From Zoogloea sp. (GTDB lineage Bacteria > Pseudomonadota > Gammaproteobacteria > Burkholderiales > Rhodocyclaceae), in the NCBI GenBank assembly GCA_016703645.1, contig JADJBR010000010.1, positions 124,001 through 188,000 of the forward strand: DNA of 64,000 bases. Reading direction: 5' to 3'. The notes beneath the pieces are model-generated. The model had not been told where the DNA came from. It searched no databases and saw only the letters and a program-made list of their open reading frames with translations. Position 1 is the stretch's first letter; every line of letters starts with the position of its first letter. Position numbers and translations under genes: made by a program. Positions 44,701 to 52,801 of the stretch are shown one piece after another.

Positions 44701-45360
44701 CGCCTGCGCCGCACCCTGAGCATGGCCGACCGTCTGGTGGTCAGCACCGGCCCCTTGGCCGACATCTGCGCTGACATGGTGGGCGACATCCGGATCATGC
44801 CCAATTGCCTGGAAGGCGCCCTGTGGGGCGACGTGACGCCGCCCCGTCTTCCGCACAAGAAGCCCCGGGTCGGATGGGCCGGCGCCCAGCAGCACCTGGG
44901 TGATCTGGAACTCATCTATGACGTTGTCGAAGCCCTGGCTGACGAGGTGGACTGGATCTTCATGGGCATGTGCCCGGAGCCGCTCAAACCCTTCGTGAGG
45001 GAATCCCACGGTTTTGTGCAGGACTTCCGGCTCTATCCGCAGGCCCTGGCCCGGCTTGATCTGGATCTGGCCATCGCCCCGCTCGAGATCCATGCCTTCA
45101 ACGAGTGCAAGAGCAACCTGCGCCTCCTTGAGTACGGCGCCATGGGATGGCCGGTCATCTGCACCGACATTCACCCTTACCAGAACGCCCCGGTCACCCG
45201 TCTGCCCAACGACCCGCAAAAATGGATTGCCGCCATCCGGGAACAGCTCGCCGAGCCCGATGCCCTGCGCGCCGCCGGCCTGAACCTGCAGCGCTGGGTC
45301 GCCGACGGCTTCATCCTCGAAAGCCACGCAGCAAGCTGGTTTGCCGCCTACGGGCCATGA
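41728..45360 (+). CDS. Multi-module glycosyltransferase (two GT-A and two GT-B-like units)
   Basis: A 1210-residue protein with no membrane segments. Residues ~1-280 resemble a GT-B fold (IRVLHLLCHALNSIGEEAYV; VVYCFESTAIAAEAALCG). Residues ~330-570 form a GT2-like unit with an acidic motif (LIYCDEDTRDRDGGFNQP). Residues ~575-820 form a second GT2 unit (VSIIIQTRDREEYLRPLLES; LFLDNDTHVV). Residues ~875-1210 are GT4-like (PRILGVPLTGGAGEYRLRAPL; ECKSNLRLLEYGAMGWPVICTD). One chain could therefore add several sugars. It is the last gene before flagellin, 287 nt away, so protein (flagellin) glycosylation is the favoured role. ATG at 41737 is an alternative start. Confidence 0.88.
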   Translation: MTAMRQLFSAPRRPYYIDAPAYRRTSAGIRVLHLLCHALNSIGEEAYVYPTETHPALNTPLVTPELIERHKAAGREPIVVYPEVVPGNPRKAASVVRYVLNRAGLLGGDSVHAETELIFGFGLNALPDGADPQNILFLPPIDTAIFNNRDNPDDHQRSGALLYPGRHQAALSQYPKLAAEATLITYSWPESHEALASLLRRSEVVYCFESTAIAAEAALCGCPAVILPSPFFNGVALSEAEIGRNGIALNDSPEEVAFARSSVGKMWDAYQAAEARFWSQLDHFVATTQAMPVSDVSGQPAETPAAAEARQTYAMWRKRQSLQEIDAQLLAERMVLKWTRRPGLHLLLALHPGEESLLADTLDSLATQLYPEWMLTVVTALPTPDGLADIPNLQWLSVRDPAHIDYVIDEMAAASPGTWLARIEPGVTLEPHALQVIADYINHRPDWRLIYCDEDTRDRDGGFNQPLFKPDFNLDLLRAQAYFGCLVFVEKQTFLAAGRYGGHIGAETYDLSLRTLDQAGEAAIGHISQMLVHLSRQSRRAMAPDAERAALADHLTRHGLDALIHDGALFGTRRVEYRWHEAPLVSIIIQTRDREEYLRPLLESIAARTRYPHYEVVVVDNDSTDPDARQFLAQLGSTAPWIDRARVVACPGTFSYALGANTGAAAARGDYLLFLDNDTHVVQDDWLDRMMSPACRPDVGIVGPRLTYPETAKVQQAGWILGLRGTAASVWNNDAEITDPGYMGRALCDQNVSAVCGSALLVRRSLFEQLGGMDKERFPLVHSALDLCLRTTDAGLKVVWTPYAMLVHYDAISLKARQRKPEGALADLLAALDANDRLLQRWLPRLASDPAYNRNLSLADAFKPEHVAPIDWDTHFHDRPRILGVPLTGGAGEYRLRAPLRAIGQAGLAQTMICEPPQAFSVRILSPIELARAAPDSIILHQPLDDPQTDALEAYARYTPQVKRIITIDDLITALPKKNSFYKSGFKDARPRLRRTLSMADRLVVSTGPLADICADMVGDIRIMPNCLEGALWGDVTPPRLPHKKPRVGWAGAQQHLGDLELIYDVVEALADEVDWIFMGMCPEPLKPFVRESHGFVQDFRLYPQALARLDLDLAIAPLEIHAFNECKSNLRLLEYGAMGWPVICTDIHPYQNAPVTRLPNDPQKWIAAIREQLAEPDALRAAGLNLQRWVADGFILESHAASWFAAYGP

Positions 45361-45432
45361 AGGTGGACGTACTCTAGCCTGAAAGCATATGGATAACCGG
45401 CCAAGAACCCTGCAAATTCGCGACTTTCGGCC

Positions 45433-45459
45433 TAAAGCTTTGTTTTTTCGGGCCGCTAT
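45433..45459 (+). promoter_or_regulatory. Sigma-28 (FliA) promoter of flagellin
   Basis: TAAAGCTT, 11 nt, then GCCGCTAT closely matches the FliA consensus TAAAGTTT-N11-GCCGATAA. The transcript would have an untranslated leader of about 180 nt before fliC; the ribosome-binding site AAGGAG is at 45635. I see no clear terminator of the upstream operon in this gap. Confidence 0.85.
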
Positions 45460-45647
45460 CTGAGGCCAAGCGGTAATCCGCCAGCGGCATCGCTAAGTAT
45501 AAAAAATGAAAAAAGTCAACAATTTTCTAAAGTCCTTCCGACACTTCCCGTTAATGATCTCAACGGCGGTTGCCTTACACATACCGGGCAAGGCGAACCA
45601 AAGTTAAGCCTAAACGCTTATCTTGAACGGACTTAAGGAGAACCAAA

Positions 45648-46472
45648 ATGGCTGCCACTATCAACACCAATGCGATGTCGCTGAATGCACAACGCAATCT
45701 TTCCACCTCCCAGGCCAGCCTGGCCACTTCGGTGCAGCGCCTGTCTTCCGGCCTTCGCGTCAATAGCGCAAAGGACGACGCGGCGGGCCTCGCAATTGCC
45801 GACCGCATGAACTCCCAGGCCAAGGGCTTCGACGTGGCGATCCGCAACGCCAACGACGGTATCTCCATGGCGCAAACCGCTGAAAGCGCGATGCAGGCCG
45901 TGACCGACAACCTCCAGCGGATGCGCGAACTGGCCGTGCAGGCAGCCAACGGCACCTACACCTCTGGCGACCAGGCCAACCTGGACACCGAATTCCAGCA
46001 GCTACAACAGGAAATCCAGCGCGTCGTCGGCGGCACCACCTTCAACGGCCAGAACGTGCTGAACCTGTCCTCTGCCGTGACCTTCCAGGTTGGCGCGGGC
46101 ACCGCGACCACCGACACGATCAGCGTACAAGGCAGCGCCGTGACCCTGTCCGGCGTGTCGGCCGCAGTGACGGGTAGCGTGTCCAGCGTGGGCGCAGCCA
46201 CCGCAGCGATTGCAAGCATCGACACCCAGCTGAACAACCTCAACACCGCCCGGGCCACCTGGGGTGCCGTGCAAAACCGCTTCAGCTCGGTCGTGCAGAC
46301 CCTGTCGGTCGCCTCCGAAAACGCCCAGGCGTCCCGTGGCCGCATCATGGATGCCGACTTTGCCAAGGAAACCGCCAACATGACCCGCGGCCAGATCCTG
46401 CAACAAGCCGGCACCGCAATGGTGGCCCAGGCCAACAGCATGCCCAACAACGTGCTGTCCCTGCTGCAGTAA
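45648..46472 (+). CDS. fliC: Flagellin
   Basis: A 274-residue filament subunit, short for a flagellin. The conserved N-terminal D0/D1 region ([49 protein letters not shown]) and C-terminal region ([20 protein letters not shown]...NNVLSLLQ) are intact. The variable centre (about residues 130-200) is small and rich in Ser and Thr, offering possible O-glycosylation sites for the sugar operon upstream. It is driven by its own sigma-28 promoter and followed by flaG. Confidence 0.97.
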   Translation: MAATINTNAMSLNAQRNLSTSQASLATSVQRLSSGLRVNSAKDDAAGLAIADRMNSQAKGFDVAIRNANDGISMAQTAESAMQAVTDNLQRMRELAVQAANGTYTSGDQANLDTEFQQLQQEIQRVVGGTTFNGQNVLNLSSAVTFQVGAGTATTDTISVQGSAVTLSGVSAAVTGSVSSVGAATAAIASIDTQLNNLNTARATWGAVQNRFSSVVQTLSVASENAQASRGRIMDADFAKETANMTRGQILQQAGTAMVAQANSMPNNVLSLLQ

Positions 46473-46545
46473 GCCGCTTCAAGCAAACGTGGCAGGCGCC
46501 GCGCCCTGACCGGCGCGGCGCCGGTCGCACAACCGGGAGAACATC

Positions 46546-46935
46546 ATGAGCATCCAGTCCGTCGGCGCGAGCAGCACGCAATACGCGCCCCCCGTACAGA
46601 CCCCCGCCCAGAGTTCCGGGGCAGGCGCAGTACGTGCGGCGGAGGCCACTCCCGAGGCAGCCCGTGCCCAACAAGCCGCCACCACCCAGCCCCCTCCCCG
46701 AACCCCGCCAAGCAGCGAGCAACTGACACAGGCCGTCAAGCAGATTCAGGACGTGATCAAGCAGACCGCCAACAGTCTGCAGTTCTCCATTGACGAAGAC
46801 ATCGGCGTGACGGTCGTGAAGGTCATTGACACCGAATCCAAGAAAGTCATCCGCCAGATTCCGTCTGAAGAGGTCATCGACATCGCCAAGGCGCTGGACA
46901 AACTGCAGGGTTTGCTGGTCAAGCAGCAAGCCTGA
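46546..46935 (+). CDS. flaG: FlaG family flagellar protein
   Basis: A 129-residue protein. An Ala/Pro/Gln-rich flexible N-terminal half precedes the conserved FlaG domain (QFSIDEDIGVTVVKVIDTESKKVIRQIPSEEV). FlaG influences filament length and commonly lies between fliC and fliD. A Rho-independent terminator follows at 46993-47018. Confidence 0.93.
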   Translation: MSIQSVGASSTQYAPPVQTPAQSSGAGAVRAAEATPEAARAQQAATTQPPPRTPPSSEQLTQAVKQIQDVIKQTANSLQFSIDEDIGVTVVKVIDTESKKVIRQIPSEEVIDIAKALDKLQGLLVKQQA

Positions 46936-46992
46936 AGCCACGCCCCGGCGGGGCATTGATATCCGCTGCCAGCTCCTCCCCTGGCAACATTG

Positions 46993-47018
46993 ATCCCACC
47001 CCCGCGGTGGGATTTTTT
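46993..47018 (+). terminator. Rho-independent terminator after fliC-flaG
   Basis: ATCCCACC pairs with GGTGGGAT around CCCGC and is followed by a T-run. Confidence 0.88.
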
Positions 47019-47067
47019 CCCCATCGTCACCGGTCAACCCCACGAACCGACGCGACTCGAAGCAGAC

Positions 47068-47083
47068 TGGCACAGTCCATGCA
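47068..47083 (+). promoter_or_regulatory. Sigma-54-like promoter upstream of fliD
   Basis: TGGCACAGTCCATGCA has a perfect -24 TGGCAC, GG-N10-GC spacing and ATGCA against TTGCA at -12. It lies about 90 bp before the fliD start and after the flaG terminator, giving fliD-fliS-fliT their own promoter. Confidence 0.68.
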
Positions 47084-47173
47084 TAATGATTGCATTCCCG
47101 GCAAGGGCCTCAAGTTTGTTGAGCCACAGCCGTAATCGAAACCAGTAGCAACGACGCATCACAGGGGTACATC

Positions 47174-48568
47174 ATGGCAAGCCTTTCTTCCGCTGGCATT
47201 GGTTCGGGACTGTCGGTCGAGTCGATCATCAGCAGCCTGATGTCCATTGAAAAGCAGCCGGTCACCAAGCTGCAGAGCCAGCAGACCGGCTTCCAGTCGA
47301 AGATTTCCGCGCTCGGAACACTCAAGAGCGGCCTGTCTACCCTGCAGACGGCAGCCAAGGCGCTCACACCGGCAATCGGCCAAAGCGCGACGGCAGCTTT
47401 TTCCGCTTACAAGGCAAACCTTGCCGATTCAACGATCGGTACCGTTACCGCAGGCAACACGGCCGTGGCGGGCACCTACTCGGTCGAAGTGACGGCCCTG
47501 GCAACCAACCAGCGCCTTGCCCTTGGCAAGACCTACGCGGCAGGCGACCCTGTCCTGGACTTTGGCTCGGACTCGACCCGCACCCTGACCGTCACCAAGA
47601 ATGGCACCCCGGTGGACATCACCCTGGAAAGCGGTCAAAACACCCTTGCCGGGGTCCGCGATGCCATCAACAAGGCTGAGGCCGGCGTCAGCGCGACAAT
47701 CGTGACGGACACGGGCGGCAAGCAGAACCTCTTGCTCACCGCGACGACCGGAGGCACCGCCGCAGCGGTCAGCCTGTCAGGCACGGCCACCTTCATCGAC
47801 CCCGGTGCACCGGGTAGCCCCATTGCCGCCTCCAGCGCCTTTACCCAAACCCAGGCCGCCACGGATGCGGCGGTGAAGATCCAGGGCGTATCCATCGCCA
47901 CCAAGGGCAACACGATCACCGATGCGGTTGACGGAATCACCCTCCAGCTGACGAAAACAGGCTCGACCAGTCTGACCGTCACCCGTGACAACTCGGAACT
48001 GAAGACCAAGGTCGAGAGCTTCATCAGCGCTTACAACGCCCTGAACTCCTCGGTAAAGAGTCTCGGTGCCTACAACGCCAGCACCAAGACCGGCGCAGTG
48101 CTCAACGGCGATGCGTCCCTGCGCACCATCCAGTCCCAGGTCCGGGGTGCCGTCACCAACACGCCCGCCAGCCTCAACACCAACGCGGTCAAGACCCTGG
48201 CCGACATGGGTGTGTCCTTCCAGACCGATGGCACTCTGAAGCTCGACTCCACCAAATTCGACAAGGCCGTCAGCAGCAACTTCACTGCGGTGGCCACGGC
48301 ACTCGGCGCCTACGGCGACGCGATGAAGACCACCACCACGAACCTGCTTGGAACGGGCGGGGTCATCGCCAGCCGAACCGACGGCCTGAACTCCAGCATC
48401 AAGAACCTCGACAAGCGTATCGAGGCACTCAACACCCGCTTGACGATGATCGAAAAAACCTACCGGGCCCAATTCACGGCCCTGGATACAACCATGACGA
48501 GCATGAGCACAACCAGCAGCTATCTCACCCAGCAGTTGTCCATCCTCAGCAACATGGCAAGCAACTAA
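47174..48568 (+). CDS. fliD: Flagellar hook-associated protein 2 (filament cap)
   Basis: A 464-residue cap protein. The N-terminal domain (SSAGIGSGLSVESIISSLM) and C-terminal domain (LDKRIEALNTRLTMIEKTYRAQFTALDTTM) are typical of FliD, with a variable Thr/Ala-rich centre. It guides flagellin polymerisation at the filament tip. fliS follows 18 nt downstream. Confidence 0.96.
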   Translation: MASLSSAGIGSGLSVESIISSLMSIEKQPVTKLQSQQTGFQSKISALGTLKSGLSTLQTAAKALTPAIGQSATAAFSAYKANLADSTIGTVTAGNTAVAGTYSVEVTALATNQRLALGKTYAAGDPVLDFGSDSTRTLTVTKNGTPVDITLESGQNTLAGVRDAINKAEAGVSATIVTDTGGKQNLLLTATTGGTAAAVSLSGTATFIDPGAPGSPIAASSAFTQTQAATDAAVKIQGVSIATKGNTITDAVDGITLQLTKTGSTSLTVTRDNSELKTKVESFISAYNALNSSVKSLGAYNASTKTGAVLNGDASLRTIQSQVRGAVTNTPASLNTNAVKTLADMGVSFQTDGTLKLDSTKFDKAVSSNFTAVATALGAYGDAMKTTTTNLLGTGGVIASRTDGLNSSIKNLDKRIEALNTRLTMIEKTYRAQFTALDTTMTSMSTTSSYLTQQLSILSNMASN

Positions 48569-48586
48569 CCCCGACCGGAGAACAAG

Positions 48587-49000
48587 ATGTCGTTTGGCCT
48601 CGCCACCCGCCGCGCCGCCTCAGTCTATGCCGAAGTCGGCGTGGAGACCGGGGTCTCCACTGCAGATCCGCACAAACTCATCCTGATGCTTTTCGAAGGC
48701 GCTCTGCTGCAGATCGGTACCGCCGGCATCGCCATGGACAACAAGGACATTCCCACCAAGGGCACCGCCACCTCCAAGGCGATCGAGATCATCACCAATG
48801 GGCTCAAGGTGAGCCTCGACTATGAGGCAGGGGGAGAACTGGCAGAGCGCCTCGGCGCCCTATACGATTACATGACGCAGCGTCTCCTCTACGCCAACCT
48901 GAACAACAGCCGGCCCGCCCTGGACGAGGTCGCGCGGCTGCTCAACGAACTGAAAGGCGCCTGGGAAGAAATCGGCACCTACGACCAGGCCAACCGCTAA
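48587..49000 (+). CDS. fliS: Flagellin export chaperone FliS
   Basis: A 137-residue helical chaperone. AYxxxxVET-like start (VYAEVGVETGVSTADPHKLILMLFEGAL) and YDYMTQRLLYANLNN match FliS, which binds the flagellin C-terminus and prevents early polymerisation. It lies between fliD and fliT. Confidence 0.95.
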   Translation: MSFGLATRRAASVYAEVGVETGVSTADPHKLILMLFEGALLQIGTAGIAMDNKDIPTKGTATSKAIEIITNGLKVSLDYEAGGELAERLGALYDYMTQRLLYANLNNSRPALDEVARLLNELKGAWEEIGTYDQANR

Positions 49001-49019
49001 GATCGCCGGAGAATATTGC

Positions 49020-49364
49020 ATGAGCTCCCTCGCCCTTCTTCAACAGATGAGCGCCTACTCCACTGAAATGGTGGATGCGGCGCGGGCAAATGACTGGGAT
49101 CGCCTGACCCGCCTGGAGCGGCAGGTGGCCTCCCTGCGTGACCGGCTCGGTGTGGAAGAGGCACTGGGCTTCCCGGGTCGCCCACGGCAGATGTCGGAAG
49201 AGGAACGCAAGAAGAAGGTCGCCCTGATTCGGCGGATCCTCGACGACGACAAGGAAGTCCGCGTCCACACCGACCCCTGGATGGACAACGTGCGCCAGCT
49301 GCTCTCGGGCGGTGTGCGCCAGCGCAACGTGCGCGTGGCCTACGGCGACCCCGAGATCGGCTGA
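49020..49364 (+). CDS. fliT: FliT-like flagellar chaperone
   Basis: A 114-residue helical protein located right after fliS. WDRLTRLERQVASLRD and KKVALIRRILDDDKEVR fit the FliT four-helix outline. FliT binds FliD and, in enterobacteria, modulates FlhDC. The sequence is weakly conserved in this family, so position in the operon is part of the evidence. Confidence 0.82.
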   Translation: MSSLALLQQMSAYSTEMVDAARANDWDRLTRLERQVASLRDRLGVEEALGFPGRPRQMSEEERKKKVALIRRILDDDKEVRVHTDPWMDNVRQLLSGGVRQRNVRVAYGDPEIG

Positions 49365-49391
49365 CCGCCGCCCCGCGCGGGCAAGCACACC

Positions 49392-50477
49392 ATGATTCCC
49401 GGGGATCTTGCGGCTCGCCTGCGGATGCTTACCGAGGCGAGCTTCTTCTCGGGTGAGCAGAACGTTGCGCCCCTGGCCCGCGCCCGGGCCATCCCCGCGG
49501 AACTGCCGAACTTCACCCCGGGCGAACGCATCACCGCCACGCTGCAGAACATCAACAAGGACCAGACCTTTCAGGGCAGGGTCAATGGCCGTGAGGTGGT
49601 GCTTTCACTGCCCCAGTCCGTCAAGGCAGGTGACACCCTCGAATTGATCGTCAACGAGGTCACCCAGCGGGCCGTCTTCGCCAGTCTGGCCAATCCAGCC
49701 GCGCTCCCCTCCGACAAACCGGCCCTCAGCCAGACCGGCAAACTCATCAGTTTTCTACTGACCGGCCAGCCTTCTCCCGGAAGCACGCCTCTGAACGGTG
49801 GTGAAGCGTTGGCGCCGTCCGCCCCCCAGACCGCAGCCGCCACAGCCCAACTGGCTGCCCGACTGGGCACTGCGGTGAGCGAGAGCGGACTGTTCTACGA
49901 ATCCCATCAGACCCGCTGGCTCTCCGGACACCTGAGCACCGCCGCATTGCAGAAGGAGCCCCAGGGTCAGGTAAGCGCACGCCAGGAGGCCACTGGCGGG
50001 CCCGTCGCCTCCAACGGCTCCGATGAGACCGCGGGCTCCGGCACCGCCGCCACCATGACCACGAGCTCGTCCAGGACGCACGACCCTGCGCCCGTCGCCG
50101 AACGCCTTCTGCCGCTGGTCCATCAACAGCTCGACACGCTCGCAACCCACCAGGTGGTATGGCAGGGGCAGATCTGGCCCGGGCAGCAGATGGAGTGGGA
50201 AATCGAGGACCCGAGCGGTCGCGCCGGCGAGGACGACGGGGATCCCGAACCCTACTGGAATACGACTCTGCGCCTGACGCTGCCCGGCATGGGTGGCATT
50301 GAAGCGCGCCTGCACCTGACACCGGCCGGGGTCGCCGTCCGGCTCATCGCGGATGATGCCCGCAGTCGCGACATCCTCATTGCCGGTCAGCCCCGCCTGG
50401 CAGAGGCACTGGATGCCGCAAATGTGCCGCTCACCGGCATGGTGGCCGAGCTCACGGTGCCCGATGAACAGCCCTGA
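49392..50477 (+). CDS. FliK-like flagellar hook-length control protein
   Basis: A 361-residue protein. The N-terminal ~110 residues contain a small beta-rich part (ITATLQNINKDQTFQGRVNGREV). A Gln/Ser/Thr/Ala-rich disordered middle follows. The C-terminal ~110 residues resemble the FliK hook-length domain (LRLTLPGMGGIEARLHLTPAGVAVRLIADD). This plan matches FliK-type secreted rulers, though a canonical fliK may lie elsewhere. It overlaps the start of the FlhB-like gene by 14 nt. Confidence 0.72.
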   Translation: MIPGDLAARLRMLTEASFFSGEQNVAPLARARAIPAELPNFTPGERITATLQNINKDQTFQGRVNGREVVLSLPQSVKAGDTLELIVNEVTQRAVFASLANPAALPSDKPALSQTGKLISFLLTGQPSPGSTPLNGGEALAPSAPQTAAATAQLAARLGTAVSESGLFYESHQTRWLSGHLSTAALQKEPQGQVSARQEATGGPVASNGSDETAGSGTAATMTTSSSRTHDPAPVAERLLPLVHQQLDTLATHQVVWQGQIWPGQQMEWEIEDPSGRAGEDDGDPEPYWNTTLRLTLPGMGGIEARLHLTPAGVAVRLIADDARSRDILIAGQPRLAEALDAANVPLTGMVAELTVPDEQP

Positions 50478-50829
50478 ACGCCCCATCGAACCCCGCGCGG
50501 AGGCGGTTGCCCTGGCCTACAACGCCGGCAACGCCGCCCCGACGGTCGTCGCCAAGGGGCGCGGCCTGATCGCGGCGGAGATCATTTCCCGGGCGCACGA
50601 AGCCGGTGTTTATGTACACGAGTCACCCGAGCTGGTGGCCCTGCTGATGCAGGTGGATCTGGATGCCCGCATTCCCCCCGAACTGTACGTCGCGGTGGCA
50701 GAACTGCTGGCCTGGCTATACAGCCTGGAACAGGGATCCCAGACCGGCATGCCCGTAAAAACGGCCCCGCAACAACCGGGGCCGTCAGGCAGAGGGCAAG
50801 CGTCGAATCAGGACGCCGGCGGCACATAG
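50464..50829 (+). CDS. FlhB C-terminal domain homologue (FhlB-type)
   Basis: A 121-residue soluble protein matching only the cytoplasmic C-terminal half of Flh[25 protein letters not shown], then [34 protein letters not shown]. The NPTH autocleavage motif is absent; NAAPTVVA occupies that place. Such proteins can replace the cleaved FlhB domain in substrate switching. The last ~20 codons coincide with the yggX terminator and the end of yggX. Confidence 0.85.
   Translation: MNSPERPIEPRAEAVALAYNAGNAAPTVVAKGRGLIAAEIISRAHEAGVYVHESPELVALLMQVDLDARIPPELYVAVAELLAWLYSLEQGSQTGMPVKTAPQQPGPSGRGQASNQDAGGT
50757..50785 (-). terminator. Rho-independent terminator of yggX
   Basis: On the minus strand ACGGCCCCG pairs with CGGGGCCGT around a 7-nt loop, followed by TTTTT. 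It sits inside the 3' coding end of the FlhB-like gene. Confidence 0.85.
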
Positions 50830-51080
50830 CCGCCGATCTGGTCGGCGCCGCCGCCGAAGAAGTAGCGCTCCAGCTGCTCCGCCAGATACTTGCGGGCCCG
50901 GGCATCCATCAGATTGAGACGATTCTCGTTGATCAGCATGGTCTGGTGTTTGACCCACTGCTGCCACCCCTCCTTCGAGACGTTCTCGAAGACCTTCTTG
51001 CCGAGCTCGCCGGGAAGGGGCGGGAAATCAAGACCTTCAGCCTCACGGCCGAGTTTCACACAATTGACCATCCGTGCCAT
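50808..51080 (-). CDS. yggX: YggX-type Fe(II)-trafficking / oxidative damage protection protein
   Basis: A 90-residue protein beginning [19 protein letters not shown], with the family's conserved Cys7-type residue in VNCVKL, then [18 protein letters not shown]. Length and sequence match YggX, which protects iron-sulfur clusters and acts in Fe(II) trafficking. It overlaps the 3' end of the convergent FlhB-like gene by 22 nt and ends in the hairpin at 50757-50785. Confidence 0.96.
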   Translation of the reverse strand: MARMVNCVKLGREAEGLDFPPLPGELGKKVFENVSKEGWQQWVKHQTMLINENRLNLMDARARKYLAEQLERYFFGGGADQIGGYVPPAS

Positions 51081-51157
51081 TTTATTACCTCTAGAGTTGG
51101 GAAGCCCGCACGGCCATCAGCGAACAAGCCCGGGGCCGCCCGAGACACCTCCGGATT

Positions 51158-52801
51158 CTAGCCCGCCGGAGAAGTACGATCCAGCAGCCCGGCATTCGAT
51201 TCGCGAGCGAACTCCCAGCAATTGCCGCCAAGGGCCTTGGCCACATACATGGCCCGGTCCGCAGCACCGATCAGGCGCTCGCCGTCGTTGTCGTGGCGCG
51301 GCCCGAGGGCGATGCCGATGCTCGCAGTGACAGCCACGGACTCCCCCGAGAAGGCGAAGCGCAGGCTGGCGATACACACACACACACGGCGAGCCAGCTC
51401 GGAGAGGCCTTGGGCGGTGGCAATGGGCACCAGAATGGCAAATTCGTCGCCGCCCATCCGGAAGAACATCTCATTGCGCCGCACCACGGCCCCCACAGCA
51501 TTGGCCAGACCGATCAGCACTTCATCACCGGCCTGATGCCCATATAGGTCATTGACCGGCTTGAAGCCATCCAGGTCGATGGCCAGAAGCCCCACCGACT
51601 CGCCGTGGCGGCGCGCGTCGGCCAGCATGCGCTCAAGCTCCTCGTGGAAGCGACGGCGGTTGTAAAGGTTGGTCAAGGGGTCACGTTCGGCCAGACACAT
51701 CAACTGCTCGGCCACCCGGAGCTGCTCGGTCACATCTTCGAACACCCAGATGCGGCCAATCTCACCCGCGCCGTCAGGCCCCGGCACCACCCGCGAAAAC
51801 TCCCTCACGACCCGACCGTCCTTGCAATGGATCTCGAAAGGTTCGCTGGGCTCATGCCGCTTCAACACTTCGGCCACGTGGTCCTGGTAAGCCTGGGGAT
51901 CTTCGAGGAACTGCACGATGTGTTGCTGGAGGACCACGTCCCGCACACCAACGAAGCCGTCACCCGGTGGCAGGCCCCAGATGCTGAAAAGCGCCCGGTT
52001 GCAATACACCACCCGACGATCCGTATCCATGAAGAGGATACCCATGCGCACCACGTCGAGCAGTGCCGACAGACGCGAACGCTCCTCGTTGCTGCGGCGC
52101 AGATAGTGCTCGGACAAGGCCTGGGCACGGCGCAGGGCCGCCACCGACTCGAGCAATTTGTACTCGGCCTCCTTGCGGGCCTGCACGTCGTTGATCGAAA
52201 CACGCAAGCCGAGGAGCGTGCCGCTCTCATCACGAATGGGCTGCCAGCGGCAGGACATCCAGACCTGCCCCCCGGACTTCGTGAGCATCCTCAATTCGGA
52301 TTCGGCAGCCCCCCCGGTCTGCAGCACTTGCCGCACCTGATCGCGGCAGTACCGGCGATCCTTCTCGTACACAAGGACGTCGATAAAATCACCGGCCAGC
52401 ACCTCCTCCGGCGTGTACCCGGTGGAAATTTCGACGGCACGATTGATCCAGTAGAGCTTGCCGGTCGGATCAATCCAACCCTCGATGGCGCCACCCGACT
52501 CGGCGGCAAACCGGAAATAGCAGTCCCGGTTGTCACCACCACCGCCGTCGGTGCAAGCACCCGGACCGCCTCCGGCAGCCCCCGCCCCGGCAAGCTCGGC
52601 AGTCATTCGGGCAATGCGCTGGCGCAGGAGCAGGACATAGACCACACCCGCCAGCCCGAGCATCATGACACTGCCCGCCACGGCCGTCGCCACGGGCGAA
52701 GCCAAGCTCTCCGGAAGCGCCGCCAGGGCAGGCCCGGCCGGAAGCAACCCCAGCGCGATGATCGGCAGGCGAACGGGGAAAACTGTCAGTAGGGATTTCA
52801 C
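51158..52801 (-). CDS. PAS-PAS-GGDEF diguanylate cyclase
   Basis: A 547-residue membrane-anchored protein. Two N-terminal hydrophobic segments (IIALGLLPAGPALAALP; VAGSVMMLGLAGVVYVLLL) are followed by two PAS domains (GWIDPTGKLYWINRAVEIST..., VRMGILFMDTDRRVVYCNR...). A C-terminal GGDEF domain (ERDPLTNLYNRRRFHEEL; FRMGGDEFAIL) should make c-di-GMP. The inhibitory RxxD is RRNE here, so product inhibition may be weak. No EAL domain is present. The start is GTG at 52801, overlapping the argA stop (GTGA). The frame stays open upstream, but that part lies within argA. Confidence 0.9.
   Translation of the reverse strand: MKSLLTVFPVRLPIIALGLLPAGPALAALPESLASPVATAVAGSVMMLGLAGVVYVLLLRQRIARMTAELAGAGAAGGGPGACTDGGGGDNRDCYFRFAAESGGAIEGWIDPTGKLYWINRAVEISTGYTPEEVLAGDFIDVLVYEKDRRYCRDQVRQVLQTGGAAESELRMLTKSGGQVWMSCRWQPIRDESGTLLGLRVSINDVQARKEAEYKLLESVAALRRAQALSEHYLRRSNEERSRLSALLDVVRMGILFMDTDRRVVYCNRALFSIWGLPPGDGFVGVRDVVLQQHIVQFLEDPQAYQDHVAEVLKRHEPSEPFEIHCKDGRVVREFSRVVPGPDGAGEIGRIWVFEDVTEQLRVAEQLMCLAERDPLTNLYNRRRFHEELERMLADARRHGESVGLLAIDLDGFKPVNDLYGHQAGDEVLIGLANAVGAVVRRNEMFFRMGGDEFAILVPIATAQGLSELARRVCVCIASLRFAFSGESVAVTASIGIALGPRHDNDGERLIGAADRAMYVAKALGGNCWEFARESNAGLLDRTSPAG

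Noticed and set aside
43339-45327. A 662-codon frame antisense to the large glycosyltransferase
   Set aside because: The Val/Gly/Gln-rich sequence has no motifs and mirrors the sense codons.
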